From assembly GCA_033725935.1 (NCBI GenBank), contig MU867092.1:124001-188000 (forward strand): a stretch of 64,000 nt of DNA, written 5' to 3'. The DNA is from Cladorrhinum sp. PSN259 (taxonomy: Eukaryota; Ascomycota; Sordariomycetes; Sordariales; Podosporaceae). The translations under genes and the position numbers were made by a program. The notes beneath the pieces are model-generated. The model was not told the origin of the DNA, did no database searches, and saw only the letters and a program-made list of their open reading frames with translations. Below, in pieces: positions 1 through 10,736 of this stretch; positions within the stretch are counted from its first letter, which is position 1, and every line of letters begins with the position of its first letter.

Positions 1-300
1 TTGTTTCTTTATGTCCTGGTCTTACGCACTGATCATCATTGTTGAAATTTTTATTTGTCGTACTTTGGAGTTCCCATATCAACACAGTTGCTACCTTTTG
101 TCTATCTACGCTATAACTGCCATCTCTGCTCAAGGTGTCAAAGCGAAATCGCTATCCCACTGCCCCTAATACACTAGATCCGTCGCACTTATCCCCGAAA
201 CAACGCCCAGTATACTCCCAGAATGATCTAGACTCCAAGGACATGATTATGAGTGATTCGGGATATGGGTTCCATTGAGAAACTAGAGCGTTCGCCCTCC
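1..300. other. Intergenic edge, no gene seen
   Basis: This is the 3' flank of the leftward UPF3 gene and the window edge. I see no credible coding sequence, RNA gene or repeat here. It probably holds the UPF3 3' UTR. Confidence 0.5.
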
Positions 301-2469
301 TCACGCAGCATTCGTGGCAGCCGGGGTAGATCCCGATCCAGAACCAGAACCCCCTCCATCTTTATCCTTTCCACCACCCTCCTTTGGCTCCCTGTGGCTT
401 GTTCCTCGCCCTCTATGTTGTCGCTTGCGCTTTGGTGCTCCTTGCGACTGCCCTTCACCCACAGGCTTCTCGCCCGTTGACGTAGCCGCTGGAGTGCTGC
501 CTGAAGCTGCAGCCGAGGGCGGAGCTTGCGAGTTGCTAGCAGCGGCAGCAGATGCTGCTGGATTTTTTCCTTGGCTCTGACCTTGATCTTGACCAGATCC
601 TCCTCCGCCACCACTACCACCGGCGCCTTTCTTAGCCAGCTCCTTTCGCTCCAGCACTTGGACGGTAGCCTGAGCAACAGTAATTGGGCTGGAAGCCATA
701 GCCTTGACCAGACTCTCGTGGTTTGCAAAGTCTACATACGCAAACCCCTTCTTGCGGTCAATATCCACGGATGTCACTGGTCCAAAGGCAGACATGGCCT
801 CTTTGAGTAGAGCATCTGTGACTCCCTGGGAATGGTTGGCATGCTTGATGAAAGCCCGTGTTGCTCCAGAACTGGGCGCAGGGGCGACTTTATTCTTATT
901 GGACCCTCCTCCCTGCTTCTGTGTTGATGCTTTAGGTGCAGCAGGTGCTGAGGCTGGACCGGCAGCCGACGATTGTGCTGTGGGAGGTTGTGCAGGAGCA
1001 GATCGAGTCGCGGGAGTTGATCCGCGCTGAGATTGAGATTGTGCCGAAGGCTGCGAATCCTTCTTTTTCAACAGGACAACAGGCGGTTTTGCAACCACGG
1101 GTGCTGGAGATGCCTTTTCAGTTGCTTTCTCTGGCTTGCTACTGCCCTCCACCTTGCCTTTACCGCTCTCCTCGCCACCACCACCGCGTCTCCTATTGCG
1201 AGATCTGCCAGACCCAGAACCAGACCCAGAAGCGTTCTGTTGTTGTTGTTGTTGACCCTTGGCAGTATTTGACGATGCCGTAGCCTCTGCAGAACGTGCC
1301 GTCGGTGCGGATGCAGACGCTGTCGGGATATTTTCCTTAGCAGCGGAGTCCTTTGCAGAGCCGCCCTTGGCCTCCTTGACTTCCTTCGTCTCCTTGGCGT
1401 CTTTAGCTGAATCTTGTCGAGATCTGCGAGGTGTGTTGTTTTGAGTAAGACCAAGCAAGTCGCGTTGCAGAATCTTGGCTGCCGCTAAGATGCCGCCTTT
1501 GCGCCTTGATGAACCTTCCGAGCTGGCTGCCGGTGTACTCGATTGTGCACTCTGCTTGACCTGTGCCGCAACAGCTTTAGCAGCCTCGGCGGCAGCTTCT
1601 GTCGCGGCAGCAGCCTTCTTGCTCAGAATCTTGATTGACTCTTTGGGTCTCTCGGGCGCCTTTTCGACGGCCCTCTCCTTGTCACGCTCCCTGTCCCTAT
1701 CCCTTTCTCTTTCAGATCGACTCTCCCTAGTCCTCTTCTTGGGTTCCTCAGGAGCAGCAGCAGCTGCCTTGCCCTTCCCTCCCTGCGACTGTGACTCCTG
1801 CCTCCCATGCTTCGCAGTCTTGGTTGCCGCCAGCTCCTTCGCCTTGGCGGCCTTTCTTTCCTTCAGGTATTCGATGAGGGGTGTTGTCGTGGTCTTTTCA
1901 ATCTTGGCGGTATCCTCTGTGGTTTGCTCAGCAGCATCCGATGCCTCCTTAGCGGTGTCGGGATTGGCAAGGATTTCCAGAAATGTCATAAACTCTGGGT
2001 CCTGGTCGATTGTTCCTTGGCGATTATCTAGTCGTTTGTTTCCGACGGGGACTTTCTTGTAGATGGCAAACTCGGCGATAGGTGGAGATATAAGGGCTGG
2101 GTCATTGTACGACTCTTTTGCATCCTCCCATTTTACCGTCTGGACTGTCTGTACCAGGTTCGTCAACTGGTCTCGCTTTAAGACGTGGAGGTATGCGCGA
2201 GATGGGATGGATGGTTTCGAGGGGTGTGTCGAAATCTTGCCCGGAACATAAGAGAACCAATCCACCTTGCCGTTGCCGGCCTTCCATTCATCACCGAGAA
2301 TAGTAACAAACTCGTCCTCTGTCATGCCCGGGGGCAACCTGCGAACCACAACCTTGTCACCCTGTGTAGCAGTCTTGGTCTTAAGAGGCTTTGGTGTCTC
2401 GCTCAGTGCTGGTCCCTCGACAGAAGTGCCATTAGGCTTTCGCGCGAGCATCTTTGGTGGTGCGGCCAT
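301..2469 (-). CDS. upf3: UPF3-type nonsense-mediated mRNA decay factor
   Basis: Single-exon, 722-aa protein starting at an ATG (2467-2469) and ending in TGA at 301-303. Residues about 38-200 carry a Smg4/UPF3 domain: VVVRRLPPGMTEDEF opens an RNP-like fold, followed by WFSYVPGK and RAYLHVLKRD. UPF3 proteins bridge exon-junction or ribosome-bound complexes to UPF2 and UPF1 and so promote decay of transcripts with premature stops. The middle (about 200-530) is low-complexity, rich in Lys, Ala, Ser, Glu and RERDRDRE-type runs. A second RRM-like fold lies near residues 533-607 (TRAFIKHAN ... GFAYVDFANHESLVKAM). The tail is Gly/Ser-rich and basic. The gene is divergent from the phosphatase gene, separated by a few hundred bases. 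Family assignment rests on the N-terminal domain. The C-terminal RRM is a feature of filamentous-fungal versions rather than of yeast Upf3, as far as I recall. Confidence 0.85.
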   Translation of the reverse strand: MAAPPKMLARKPNGTSVEGPALSETPKPLKTKTATQGDKVVVRRLPPGMTEDEFVTILGDEWKAGNGKVDWFSYVPGKISTHPSKPSIPSRAYLHVLKRDQLTNLVQTVQTVKWEDAKESYNDPALISPPIAEFAIYKKVPVGNKRLDNRQGTIDQDPEFMTFLEILANPDTAKEASDAAEQTTEDTAKIEKTTTTPLIEYLKERKAAKAKELAATKTAKHGRQESQSQGGKGKAAAAAPEEPKKRTRESRSERERDRDRERDKERAVEKAPERPKESIKILSKKAAAATEAAAEAAKAVAAQVKQSAQSSTPAASSEGSSRRKGGILAAAKILQRDLLGLTQNNTPRRSRQDSAKDAKETKEVKEAKGGSAKDSAAKENIPTASASAPTARSAEATASSNTAKGQQQQQQNASGSGSGSGRSRNRRRGGGGEESGKGKVEGSSKPEKATEKASPAPVVAKPPVVLLKKKDSQPSAQSQSQRGSTPATRSAPAQPPTAQSSAAGPASAPAAPKASTQKQGGGSNKNKVAPAPSSGATRAFIKHANHSQGVTDALLKEAMSAFGPVTSVDIDRKKGFAYVDFANHESLVKAMASSPITVAQATVQVLERKELAKKGAGGSGGGGGSGQDQGQSQGKNPAASAAAASNSQAPPSAAASGSTPAATSTGEKPVGEGQSQGAPKRKRQHRGRGTSHREPKEGGGKDKDGGGSGSGSGSTPAATNAA

Positions 2470-2897
2470 CGCGGTCGTTGTACTGTGCAGTGGTTGTGTT
2501 TGCTGCCAATGATCGCTGTTCGAGTCGCACGTCGCAGATGGTATGTATAAGCGGGGCAGTCGCGCGCGCCGAGGAACGAAAGAATTGACGATCCAATCAA
2601 TGATTCCGAAGTGAGTTGCGGGACAGGCAGTGAACTGTAGGGGCTTTTTGAGGGAATAATCTTTTGAAGTTATTAAGTTTTTTTAATTTGCATGGGCAAC
2701 AACAAAACACGCAACCACCACAACGTTCACAGCAATTGCGACTCCCAAGTTGTTGCAGTGCGTCAACGGCAAGCTCCCAAGTCTGTTCCCCAGATTAAAG
2801 CCCGATAACGTTGGTGGGGCCTGCTTATCGCAAGAATCCATTCACACAAGCGCCTTGGCAAGTGTGGCAAGCCAATCTCTTTGCAGCTTGTCCCGCC
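2470..2897. promoter_or_regulatory. Shared divergent promoter region UPF3/PPG1
   Basis: About 430 bp separate the UPF3 ATG (minus) from the first in-frame ATG of the phosphatase (plus). It must contain both promoters and 5' leaders. An A/T-rich tract (about 2640-2710) lies in the middle. I recognise no specific factor site. Confidence 0.5.
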
Positions 2898-3224
2898 ATG
2901 ACGCTCGGACCATCTGAACCGGGTCAGCGAGCGACGGGCTTGGGTCGCCTACTCCCCGCTCACAACCCGGCCTTGCTTGAGCGGGATGATCCGTCGTCAA
3001 CAACTACTCCCGATACCGTCATAATTAATTCCGCCTCCGATTCTTCCTCAAGCTCGACTGCAGATACCGACACGGCTAAAGCACGCCGCCGATCATTTTT
3101 ACAATCAGTAAATCTATTGGATTCTGAGGGCCGTGTCTGTCTTCCACCCGAGATCCGCGAACGGCATCGCTCACGGCCGACACCTGCAGCACCTGCACCG
3201 AGACCTCTTCCGATTCCTCCAAAG

Positions 3225-4535
3225 ATGTCTACCGCGCCGAAGCCTGGCCCGGCCAAGCTGTCGCCTAATTCCGATATCGATGAGTGGCTTGAGGAGGCCA
3301 AACAATGTCACTATCTTCCAGAGGCCGTCATGAAGCAGCTATGCGAGCGGGTCAAGGAGGTGCTAATGGAGGAATCAAACATCCAACCTGTCGTGACACC
3401 AGTCACCATTTGCGGTGATATCCACGGGCAGTTCTACGATCTGCTCGAGCTGTTTCGCGTAGCAGGAGGCATGCCCGGCGACAAGAATGTGCAGGCACCC
3501 AAGACAGTTACCACAGTTATTTCCTCGGACGACCTGGAGGCACCAACAGAGATTACAGACCCCAAGCTCAAAAAGTTGATCAAGGATGGCGGAGCGCCAG
3601 TCAACAGCAGCGCTGATGACGACGAGACAATTGCGGAGGGCAACACGACACAAGAGGCCGTTCCCCCACCAAATGAGTCGGGAACTCAGTCAGCCGACAC
3701 GCGCTTCGTCTTTTTGGGTGACTTTGTTGATCGAGGCTACTTCAGTCTGGAAACTTTTACACTCCTCATGTGTTTGAAGGCAAAGTGAGACATTCGCAAC
3801 ACATCAACTCGATAATTGCAAGCGCATAAATCGCTAACCAACTCCCCTCCCGATTTAGATACCCCGATAGAATAGTCCTCGTCAGAGGCAACCACGAGTC
3901 TCGCCAAATCACACAGGTTTACGGTTTCTACGAGGAGTGCCAGCAAAAGTACGGCAATGCGTCAGTCTGGAAGGCTTGTTGCCAGGTCTTCGACTTTCTG
4001 GTCTTGGCCGCCATCGTTGATGGAACCGTCCTCTGCGTCCATGGCGGTCTCAGTCCAGAAATCAGGACCATTGATCAGATTCGGGTTGTTGCACGTGCTC
4101 AGGAGATTCCTCATGAGGGCGCATTTTGTGATCTTGTATGGAGCGACCCAGAAGACATTGATACGTGGGCAGTCAGTCCTCGTGGCGCAGGTTGGTTATT
4201 CGGCGACAAGGTTGCAAATGAGTTCAACCACGTCAACAAGCTCAAAACGATTGCTCGAGCACATCAGCTCGTCAATGAGGGTTACAAGGTACGGTTAATC
4301 TTCTCATCTGCTGCTACGTGAATGATCGCTGACTTGGCTACAGTACCATTTCCCTGAGAAGTCTGTCGTTACTGTCTGGTCGGCACCAAATTACTGCTAC
4401 CGTTGCGGCAATGTGGCCTCCATCATGACTGTTGACGAAACTCTCAATACAAAGTTCAGCATCTTCTCAGCTGTGCCTGATGATCAGCGCCATGTGCCTG
4501 CTGGTCGAAGGGGTCCTGGAGACTACTTCCTATAG
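3225..4535 (+). CDS. ppg1: PP2A-like Ser/Thr phosphatase catalytic subunit, PPG1 type
   Basis: Three exons: 3225-3784, 3859-4288 and 4344-4535, giving 393 aa. The metallophosphatase motifs are all present: GDIHGQF (residue about 64), GDFVDRG (about 165), RGNHESR, HGGLSP and [12 protein letters not shown]. The C terminus ends DYFL, matching the PP2A/PP4/PP6 class whose carboxyl Leu can be methylated. PPG-1 is reported as the catalytic subunit of the Neurospora STRIPAK complex, and the same role is inferred here. An earlier in-frame ATG (2898) would add 109 low-complexity residues; 3225 was preferred because the phosphatase core ([11 protein letters not shown]) begins just after it. Oddity: GDIHG and GDFVDRG lie about 101 residues apart instead of the usual 26-28, because of a Ser/Thr/Asp/Glu-rich insert. 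Confidence 0.85.
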
Positions 4536-5612
4536 AATTCAGGAACGAGCAAGCCTGTTCGAGGAGCTTCTCATGACAAAGCAGGGTGTTCAAGCGTCAC
4601 AGAACCCATTTCCACACATCTCATCGAACAGAAAAGCGACACTATCTGTACCGGTACAAGCTCGCCCTTCACCATGGACCAACCTGGCGGGATCAGTTTC
4701 TTCAAGACGATTCCCCTTCCTAAAACCATTATTGGCCACACTATCCCACGACAGCTTGCCCGGTACAAAGTAACTCTGCATTGGTTAGGGTTGGAGTCAC
4801 GCGCAGACTTCTGTATGATGGATTTTATGTTTTGATTTATTCCCTTTCCTTTTTAGAAGAGAGCTTTTGTTTGTTTGAGTCGGATTTATACGGCGTTCCG
4901 GAGTCTTTTTTTTTTTGTCCCTGGTGTCCTCCAGCGTGGGGTACCGGTGGTCTTTTTTAATGCATTGTCATGAAGCAATAAAGACAAGAGAAGAAGAGAT
5001 ACTACTCTGGTTGGTTGGTCGATTGGTTGTGGAAAGACAAATCCCGGACGGGACATGGCCTACTAAGGGGAAGGAATACGACGAATAATGGTTGTATATT
5101 TGTATGGAACAAGCGAATCTTTTTTTTCTCTGATACCCCCTTCGAAGCATGGCTGGTAGCTCGTTTTAGACTGGGTCGGTTTTCGGCTAAGAAAATTATT
5201 GTTGTTGCACCTAGCGAGTGGCCAAAGTAGCGAGAATAAAGATTTGTTGGTTTCTTTTTTATACTTGTTTTTCATGTACGAGTAGATCATGTTGAAGGTT
5301 AGGAATAAAACTCATCGCGAGGATAATTAATCGTGTGGATGGCCTGTGGATTTGCAAATGGCTAAATTAAACAGTACACTATTCGCCTCCCGGTGAAACC
5401 TATGAACATCGCCTACTCATACAAGAGATACAACCTAAACAGAAACACTAGCCGCGAGCTATGTTACATGGGCATATCTATCCATCTCTTTATCCCTCAA
5501 CCAAAGCCTCCGCTTCGTTAACCCACCAAACCCCTGGCTCAATCTGTCACGATCCCATTTACACAACCCCCATTCCAGCATCTCACAACAGACCAACTCC
5601 ACTTGAGCAACT
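4536..5612. other. Intergenic between convergent genes
   Basis: This is the space between the 3' ends of the phosphatase and the MFS transporter. It holds T-rich and A-rich 3' UTR-like sequence (for example the T-tract near 4905). No credible ORF or RNA gene was seen. Confidence 0.5.
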
Positions 5613-6312
5613 TCACATCATCTCCTTCTCACTCAAATTCCCACTCCCACTTCCAACTTCCTCCATCCGAACATGTACCATAGGCCGAGGAACCCTCAAG
5701 TGGGTGTTATTATTGTCCCCCGCGTTCGTCGTCGCCAAACTCCCCGAAGACCCGACGGCGTCCACCGCAGACGAAGCAGCACCAGCTGTCTTTTCATGCC
5801 GAGACACCACGGACATGCTCAAGAGCTTGGCGGCGCTCCTCCGTCTTTGGTCCTCGATCCGCTTCGCGTTGGCTTCCCTCCTTTCCCTCAGCGCGATGCA
5901 AAACTTGCTGTTGGCCCTGATCCTGTCGCCCTGCCAGAGGAAGACAAAGGGAATCACGCACATGAGCAGCGAGATACCGCCCAGCAGGGAGCAGGCGCCG
6001 GAGATCCCCAGGGCCTCAAACATGGGGAGGGTCGCCAGTGGCAAGACTGTTGCCAAGAGCGAGCGCGAGCACGACGCGGCTGCGTTGGCGGATGCGGCAT
6101 AGACCTCGTAGGCGTCCGTTAGGTAGTTTCTGTGTTTACCTTCTCGTCAATCTCGGTTTCATTTTATAGTAAGTGGGCCGGGGGGGGGGGGGGGGGGGGG
6201 GGGGTGATGCGGGTAAGGGGGATAAAAAAAAAAAACCCGGGAAAAAAAAAATAAACCCCAACCCAAACGCCCCCCCACCCAACATTGTAAAAAAAAATTT
6301 TTNNNNNNNNNN

Positions 6313-6365
<53 letters not shown>

Positions 6366-8270
6366 GGAGGCGGGTAAGGGGGATACTCACAACAAAGCCT
6401 GGAAAATACACATGAACCCGATCCCAAACGGCACACCAGCCAACATTGGAACAAAGAAGTGTATGTCCTCCCTTGCCGTCCATCCTAGCCAAAACAACGA
6501 AATAACAAACATTGGTCCACCAATGCAGGCCAGCGGCAGGCGACGATACTCTTCCAGTTTAGTCCAGGGAGCGTCCCTGGCCATCGCGTTGCGCAGGATC
6601 ATGTCGTACGTGAAGAAGATAGGCAGAGCCAAAAGACATCCGGCACCAATAGCCAAATAAGTCAGACCGCACTCGCCTGGCGACAACTTGTACACACCGA
6701 TGAATATGATAGGGAAGGCCTCAAAGCACATGTAAAAGATGGCGTAGCACAATGCCAGGTACGCGCACGAGGTGTTGACGATGGGCTCAAAGATTATCAT
6801 CCTGATGGGGCGCGCAAGGACGACGGTAGTCAACTCGGTGAAGGATTTCTTGTCCATCTCGTGCAGCGCCACCACCCTCGCCTTGGGATCTTGTTTGCGA
6901 ATCTCCTGGGCGCGCCTCTTGAGCAAGATGGGGCCATAAGTCTCGGGCAAGAAAAGCAAAGGAATGACTGTAGCTCCGGCGTAGATGAGTCCGATCCAGA
7001 ATGCCCACCGCCAGCCGATCGTTTCCGCGCAGTAACCCGAGATTATGGGCGCCAAAAGGGGCCCAGAGACGGTGGTCATGAAGAAGAGGCCCATGTTTCT
7101 CCCTCTTGTGCGGGGATCGTTGCAGGTATCTGCGATTATTCCGGGAACAATGGCAATTGGCGCACTGGCGAAGATGCCCGTCAAGAGGCGGAAAATGAGA
7201 AACATCTTCCACGTTGATGATAAGGCCGTTGCCAGAGTAAAGAGAGTGAAAGCAATGAACGTGCAGAGCGTCAGAGTCTTGCGGCCGAATTGCTCGCTCA
7301 GCGGTGCCCAGAGTATTGGTCCCATCACGTAGCCTATCAGGTAGACGGAGATGGGTAGGACCTGTTGCTGTTCGTTTGTGACGTTCCATTCTTTAGAGAT
7401 GAAAGGGAGCGAGTTGGCTGGGAGGGCGCTACCCATGGTTGAGTTGACGATAAGCATCATCAGCGTGACTAGGATCCATCCCTTCTTCTTGCCGGACCAA
7501 TTGTAAGGGTTTTCAGGGTCGTTATCCTCCCAGCAAACGATCATTTCCTCATCGTCATCCCCTATGCTTGAGGCGCTGTAGAGGTCGGGGTAGTATGGCT
7601 GGCTACGAGCAGGAGCTGCTTGTCGTTGTGGCTGAGTGTAAGAGTCCAACTGCTGGGAGATACCTTTTCCAAGTCGACTTTGACATGTTGGGCATCGGGG
7701 ATATCCGTGTTCTTCGTCCGAGTCTGGGACGCGAGTGCTGGCTGCCGACTCGACCCTGGGCTTTGTATCCTTTGCCACCGATATAAGTTCATTCACTTCC
7801 TCCCGGGAGAGACCTAGAATCTCAAAGGAACACTCTCGACGAATTGATCCATCGCGCGAAACCACCCGTTGACAAACATCGGGCTGAGATTGCGTCTGTC
7901 GAAGGGTGGCCTGTGGGCGAGGGGGAGCGACCAGGGGGAATGATCTCGGCCCATCACCCTGAGAGGACTCGCGAGGCTGAAGAGGCTCCTCTGGCTTTTC
8001 TTGGAGACCAGATTGAGGCCGCGGGCGGTCTGCTGTCTGTAGAGGTTCTGACTGCGCCGACCCTTCCAGTTCGGTTGTCTCTATTGTCTCAGCCTGCTGA
8101 GTCTCGACTGGTTGTACAGGTGGTTCGGCTTCTGGTTCGGCTGTCTGAACTGGTTCCTCCTCCGACGGAACACCCACTTCTGAGCGCGAATCTTCGTATG
8201 TACTGTAGACAGATACTCTTGACTCCAGACGAAAACCCTCATCACTGCTTTTCCTCGGTTGTGCTTCCAT
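5613..8270 (-). CDS. MFS transporter, DHA1 (drug/polyamine:H+ antiporter) type
   Basis: Two exons on the minus strand, 6391-8270 and 5613-6129, give 798 aa. The start is the ATG at 8268-8270; the open frame further upstream has no ATG. Residues 1 to about 250 are a hydrophilic Pro/Glu/Gln-rich N-terminal extension. The typical entry sequence DPENPYNWSGKKK then precedes twelve expected membrane segments. Motif A-like (LSEQFGRK), SAPIAIVPGIIAD and the SGPLLAPIISG / GWRWAFW block are hallmarks of fungal DHA1 carriers, and the central loop LPETYGPILLKRRAQEIRK is also typical. Exon 2 begins LNYLTDAY and supplies the last membrane helices and a basic, Ser-rich tail. The intron (6130-6390) contains a poly-G/poly-C tract and an assembly gap. 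The exons join in frame at phase 2, so the coding sequence itself appears intact. The substrate cannot be told from sequence. Confidence 0.85.
6130..6390 (-). other. Intron with homopolymer tract, 10-N gap and corrupted duplicate
   Basis: Donor GTGAGT (complement ending 6390) and acceptor ACACAG (6130) bound the intron. A run of G (about 6180-6204) lies left of the gap at 6303-6312, and a run of about 51 C (6313-6363) lies right of it. Bases about 6205-6300 are a degraded copy of 6365-6460, which includes coding sequence of exon 1. The true intron is probably about 100 nt. See findings. Confidence 0.85.
6303..6312. other. Assembly gap (10 N)
   Basis: Ten undetermined bases flanked by homopolymers. 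The gap lies inside the MFS intron and does not remove coding sequence. Confidence 0.98.
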
Positions 8271-9830
8271 GTTATATAGAACGAGTGTGCTAGGTGAACA
8301 GCTGTCCCAGTAGTTAGGCAAGAGGTTCTACCTTTCTGCAGAGCCAAGTGTAGTCGCGAGTTTGGGAGTGGTGGTCAGGCTGCTGTCCGACTGACTGAGA
8401 GATGCAGGGGAAAAGATGCTGGGGAGGCAGCAGAAAGAAATAAGACACGGCAACATCTCTAATCATCAAATAACAAGGACGCTTGGAAGTCTCGAGCGGT
8501 ATCTCACGTGTCAAGCTCTATACAGCACCAGGATTGCTGAAACCACTGTCCTGAAAGCCATTGTCACCGTGCAGTACTGCGCATACACTCAAGAACCTTG
8601 GATATTCTTAGTTTCGATTTTTGGCTCGAAACTATCGGAATCCTGGAATGGTTTGAGAACATGAGACGAGCGATCTAGGGTTCATCCAGCCATTATAGAC
8701 TCTGGACGGCGTAACCGCGTTGGCTTCGTGAGCTAACTGTTATAGCGAGACAAGAAGCAGCACCGTCGGCTGTTGACAAGGCAATCTGGCTCCTCTAATG
8801 TTGTCATTGGCAACTCCAAATTCGAAGGTGAATTGACCCGGGAATTGATTTTTAGAGTATTAGTGATATCCAGGGAAATTTACTGCTGGTGGCTTCCAGA
8901 TCTGCGCCCTTGGCTATGGAAATTGCCATTAAACTGAACAACCCCGATGGAAGAGAGAGTTCGGTGACTAGCCATGCACCTCGGGAGAAAGAGGCTTGAA
9001 ATCACAGGCAGATCCCATTAGATGCTTTTGGATGGTAACTGAGCTCCTGTGAGACCCTTTCCGCGTGAGGTGATCCAAATGCCGTATCCCGGCAAGGTCA
9101 GTTCAGGTATCGCCCGGAATCGATATTCGCAAATTGGCACGGCCAGCAATCGGGACTGTTTCAAAAGACACACCACCAAGCCTCAATTCCTGTCACAAGC
9201 GTTGAAACACCAATCCAAAGGATCACAAGCGGGTGCAAAGCGCGGCCCTAAGAGAGCGCAAAGGTATAGTAACATTGGGGGTGCTGGAAACTGGTCGTAA
9301 GTGCGTCTCTAGTGCTATGATGTCAAAGCCACGTCGTCGGGACGATTTAGCATAGTCCCAAGCTTATCGATGCAGGTGATATGTTATTTCCATTACCAGC
9401 GCCTCTCCGCATTGTAGCCATCAAGGAATTGCTTGGAACACTGGATCTGACCCCTGACAACCAGCCCTCGCCAAGCCTGCACTAGATTCGATGTAAGGGG
9501 ATGCTCGGAAGACGGTAGAACGAGCGTGAGCATCACAGTGATCGGTGAAAGGCATTGGTATAGCCATTGTGATTTCGATCATCGATTCGCCCCAGTCCTG
9601 CACCCTGCATGCACGAACCCCGCATTCTCTTGCGCTTTCCGGAGACTCCCGAATACAGAACTCCCGACGTAGGCGTCCCTGATCTGGATCAAAAGTCAGA
9701 CGATGTCGGCCGACTGTGACAGATAAAGATGCCAACTGTCCGCCGAGCTGCAGGAGGCAACATCACCTTTGACATGCAGCGGCGGCTTCAGAGGTCGAAG
9801 GTAGGAGAAGCTCTTGATTTAAGCAGCACG
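8271..9830. other. Intergenic, no gene seen
   Basis: This is the upstream region of the MFS gene and the downstream region of prefoldin subunit 4. Only short, unconvincing ORFs occur. No RNA gene or repeat was recognised. Confidence 0.5.
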
Positions 9831-10430
9831 TCATGTTTCGAGATTGATGGTTTTTCCAAATCTTGCATACAGTTCCACCTTCAGCTGGGTCATCTCCTCG
9901 CGTATTGTGCTCATCTTGTCCTCCAACTCGCCGATCTCCTCCTCGATCTTGGCCATTGAGATGCCCAATAGCTCTTGCGCCAGTTCCAGGGGAAGGTGGA
10001 AGAAAGAGTCGCCAATCTTGTATCTGTCGGTACATTGTAAGCACGCGCCGTCGGCAGAGTTCGGCAGGTGGAAAGGGCTTACGGGACTTTGTCGTCCTCG
10101 TCTGCAAGCTCAAGCTCTGTCGTGATGTCGTCAAGCTCCTCCTTTTCCTTCTGCTTTGAGGTTCAGCAATGCCGTCATTGGGTTATTCAGGGTTTGCTAG
10201 GCATCCAAAAATGCTCACATTCTTGGCCTTCAGCTCCTCTTCAAGTATGAGTTCGTGTGAGTGCAGCCGGCTGAATCTGTTGATTTTGTCCTGGTCCTCG
10301 CGACGGACCTCGATTTCGTCTCCCGCGGCATCCTCCTCCTCCTTGGTCAACTAGAATGGTGTTATTAGCGCACTGCTGAAATCGGGTTGAAGCATGGTCA
10401 AATTACCATTCGCCTGCTAAGGTTCATCAT
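9831..10430 (-). CDS. gim3: Prefoldin subunit 4
   Basis: Four exons on the minus strand: 10407-10430, 10219-10350, 10083-10150 and 9831-10023, giving 138 aa (start MMNLSRRM; a second ATG follows directly). The protein is a beta-type prefoldin subunit. An N-terminal coiled helix (TKEEEDAAGDEIEVRREDQDK ... NRFSRLHSHE) is followed by the hairpin segment (YKIGDSFFHLPLELAQELL) and a C-terminal coiled helix (AKIEEEIGELEDKMSTIREE). IGDSFF..L plus a following long helix is diagnostic of subunit 4. Prefoldin is a cytosolic hexamer that hands nascent actin and tubulin to the TRiC chaperonin. Length matches the family (about 130-150 aa). The first exon is only eight codons. The gene is head-to-head with the CENP-W-like gene across 306 bp. 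Confidence 0.9.
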
Positions 10431-10736
10431 TTTTGTTGATTTTTGAAGCTGTCCAGACTCGGTCTTGAATTGCTGTCCGGGACTTGGTCAGGCAGGATGC
10501 GTCGTTGAATTGGAGGGGCAATCCACACCTGAATTTGGGGAGCAACAGGGGAGCTTGGCGGGGTGTTCCAGGATATCCTCCGATTGGTTGTTCACCTTGA
10601 ACCCTGCTCGCAGTCAACAAAACAAACACCTGCTTTCATCAATCCGTCCGGCACATTCAACAACGGTCATAAAACTAATTTGAATCACCTTTCGTGGGCA
10701 GAATCTCTTGGTATCTTCTACCCACAGACCGTGAGA
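10431..10736. promoter_or_regulatory. Bidirectional promoter prefoldin-4 / CENP-W-like
   Basis: Only 306 bp separate the two divergent start codons, so both promoters and 5' leaders must fit here. No specific element is recognised. Confidence 0.6.

Noticed and set aside
1475..2062. 195-codon plus-strand ORF
   Set aside because: It is an antisense shadow of the Ala/Lys/Arg-rich middle of UPF3.
2811..3224. Upstream extension of the phosphatase frame
   Set aside because: The most upstream candidate is a TTG. The ATG at 2898 is possible but adds only low-complexity sequence; the conserved core starts after the ATG at 3225.
5461..6122. Plus-strand ORFs of 149-213 codons
   Set aside because: They are antisense shadows of the second exon of the MFS transporter.
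6136..6492. ORFs containing poly-Gly/poly-Pro and unknown residues across the gap
   Set aside because: They come from homopolymer runs and the corrupted duplicate read, not from genes.
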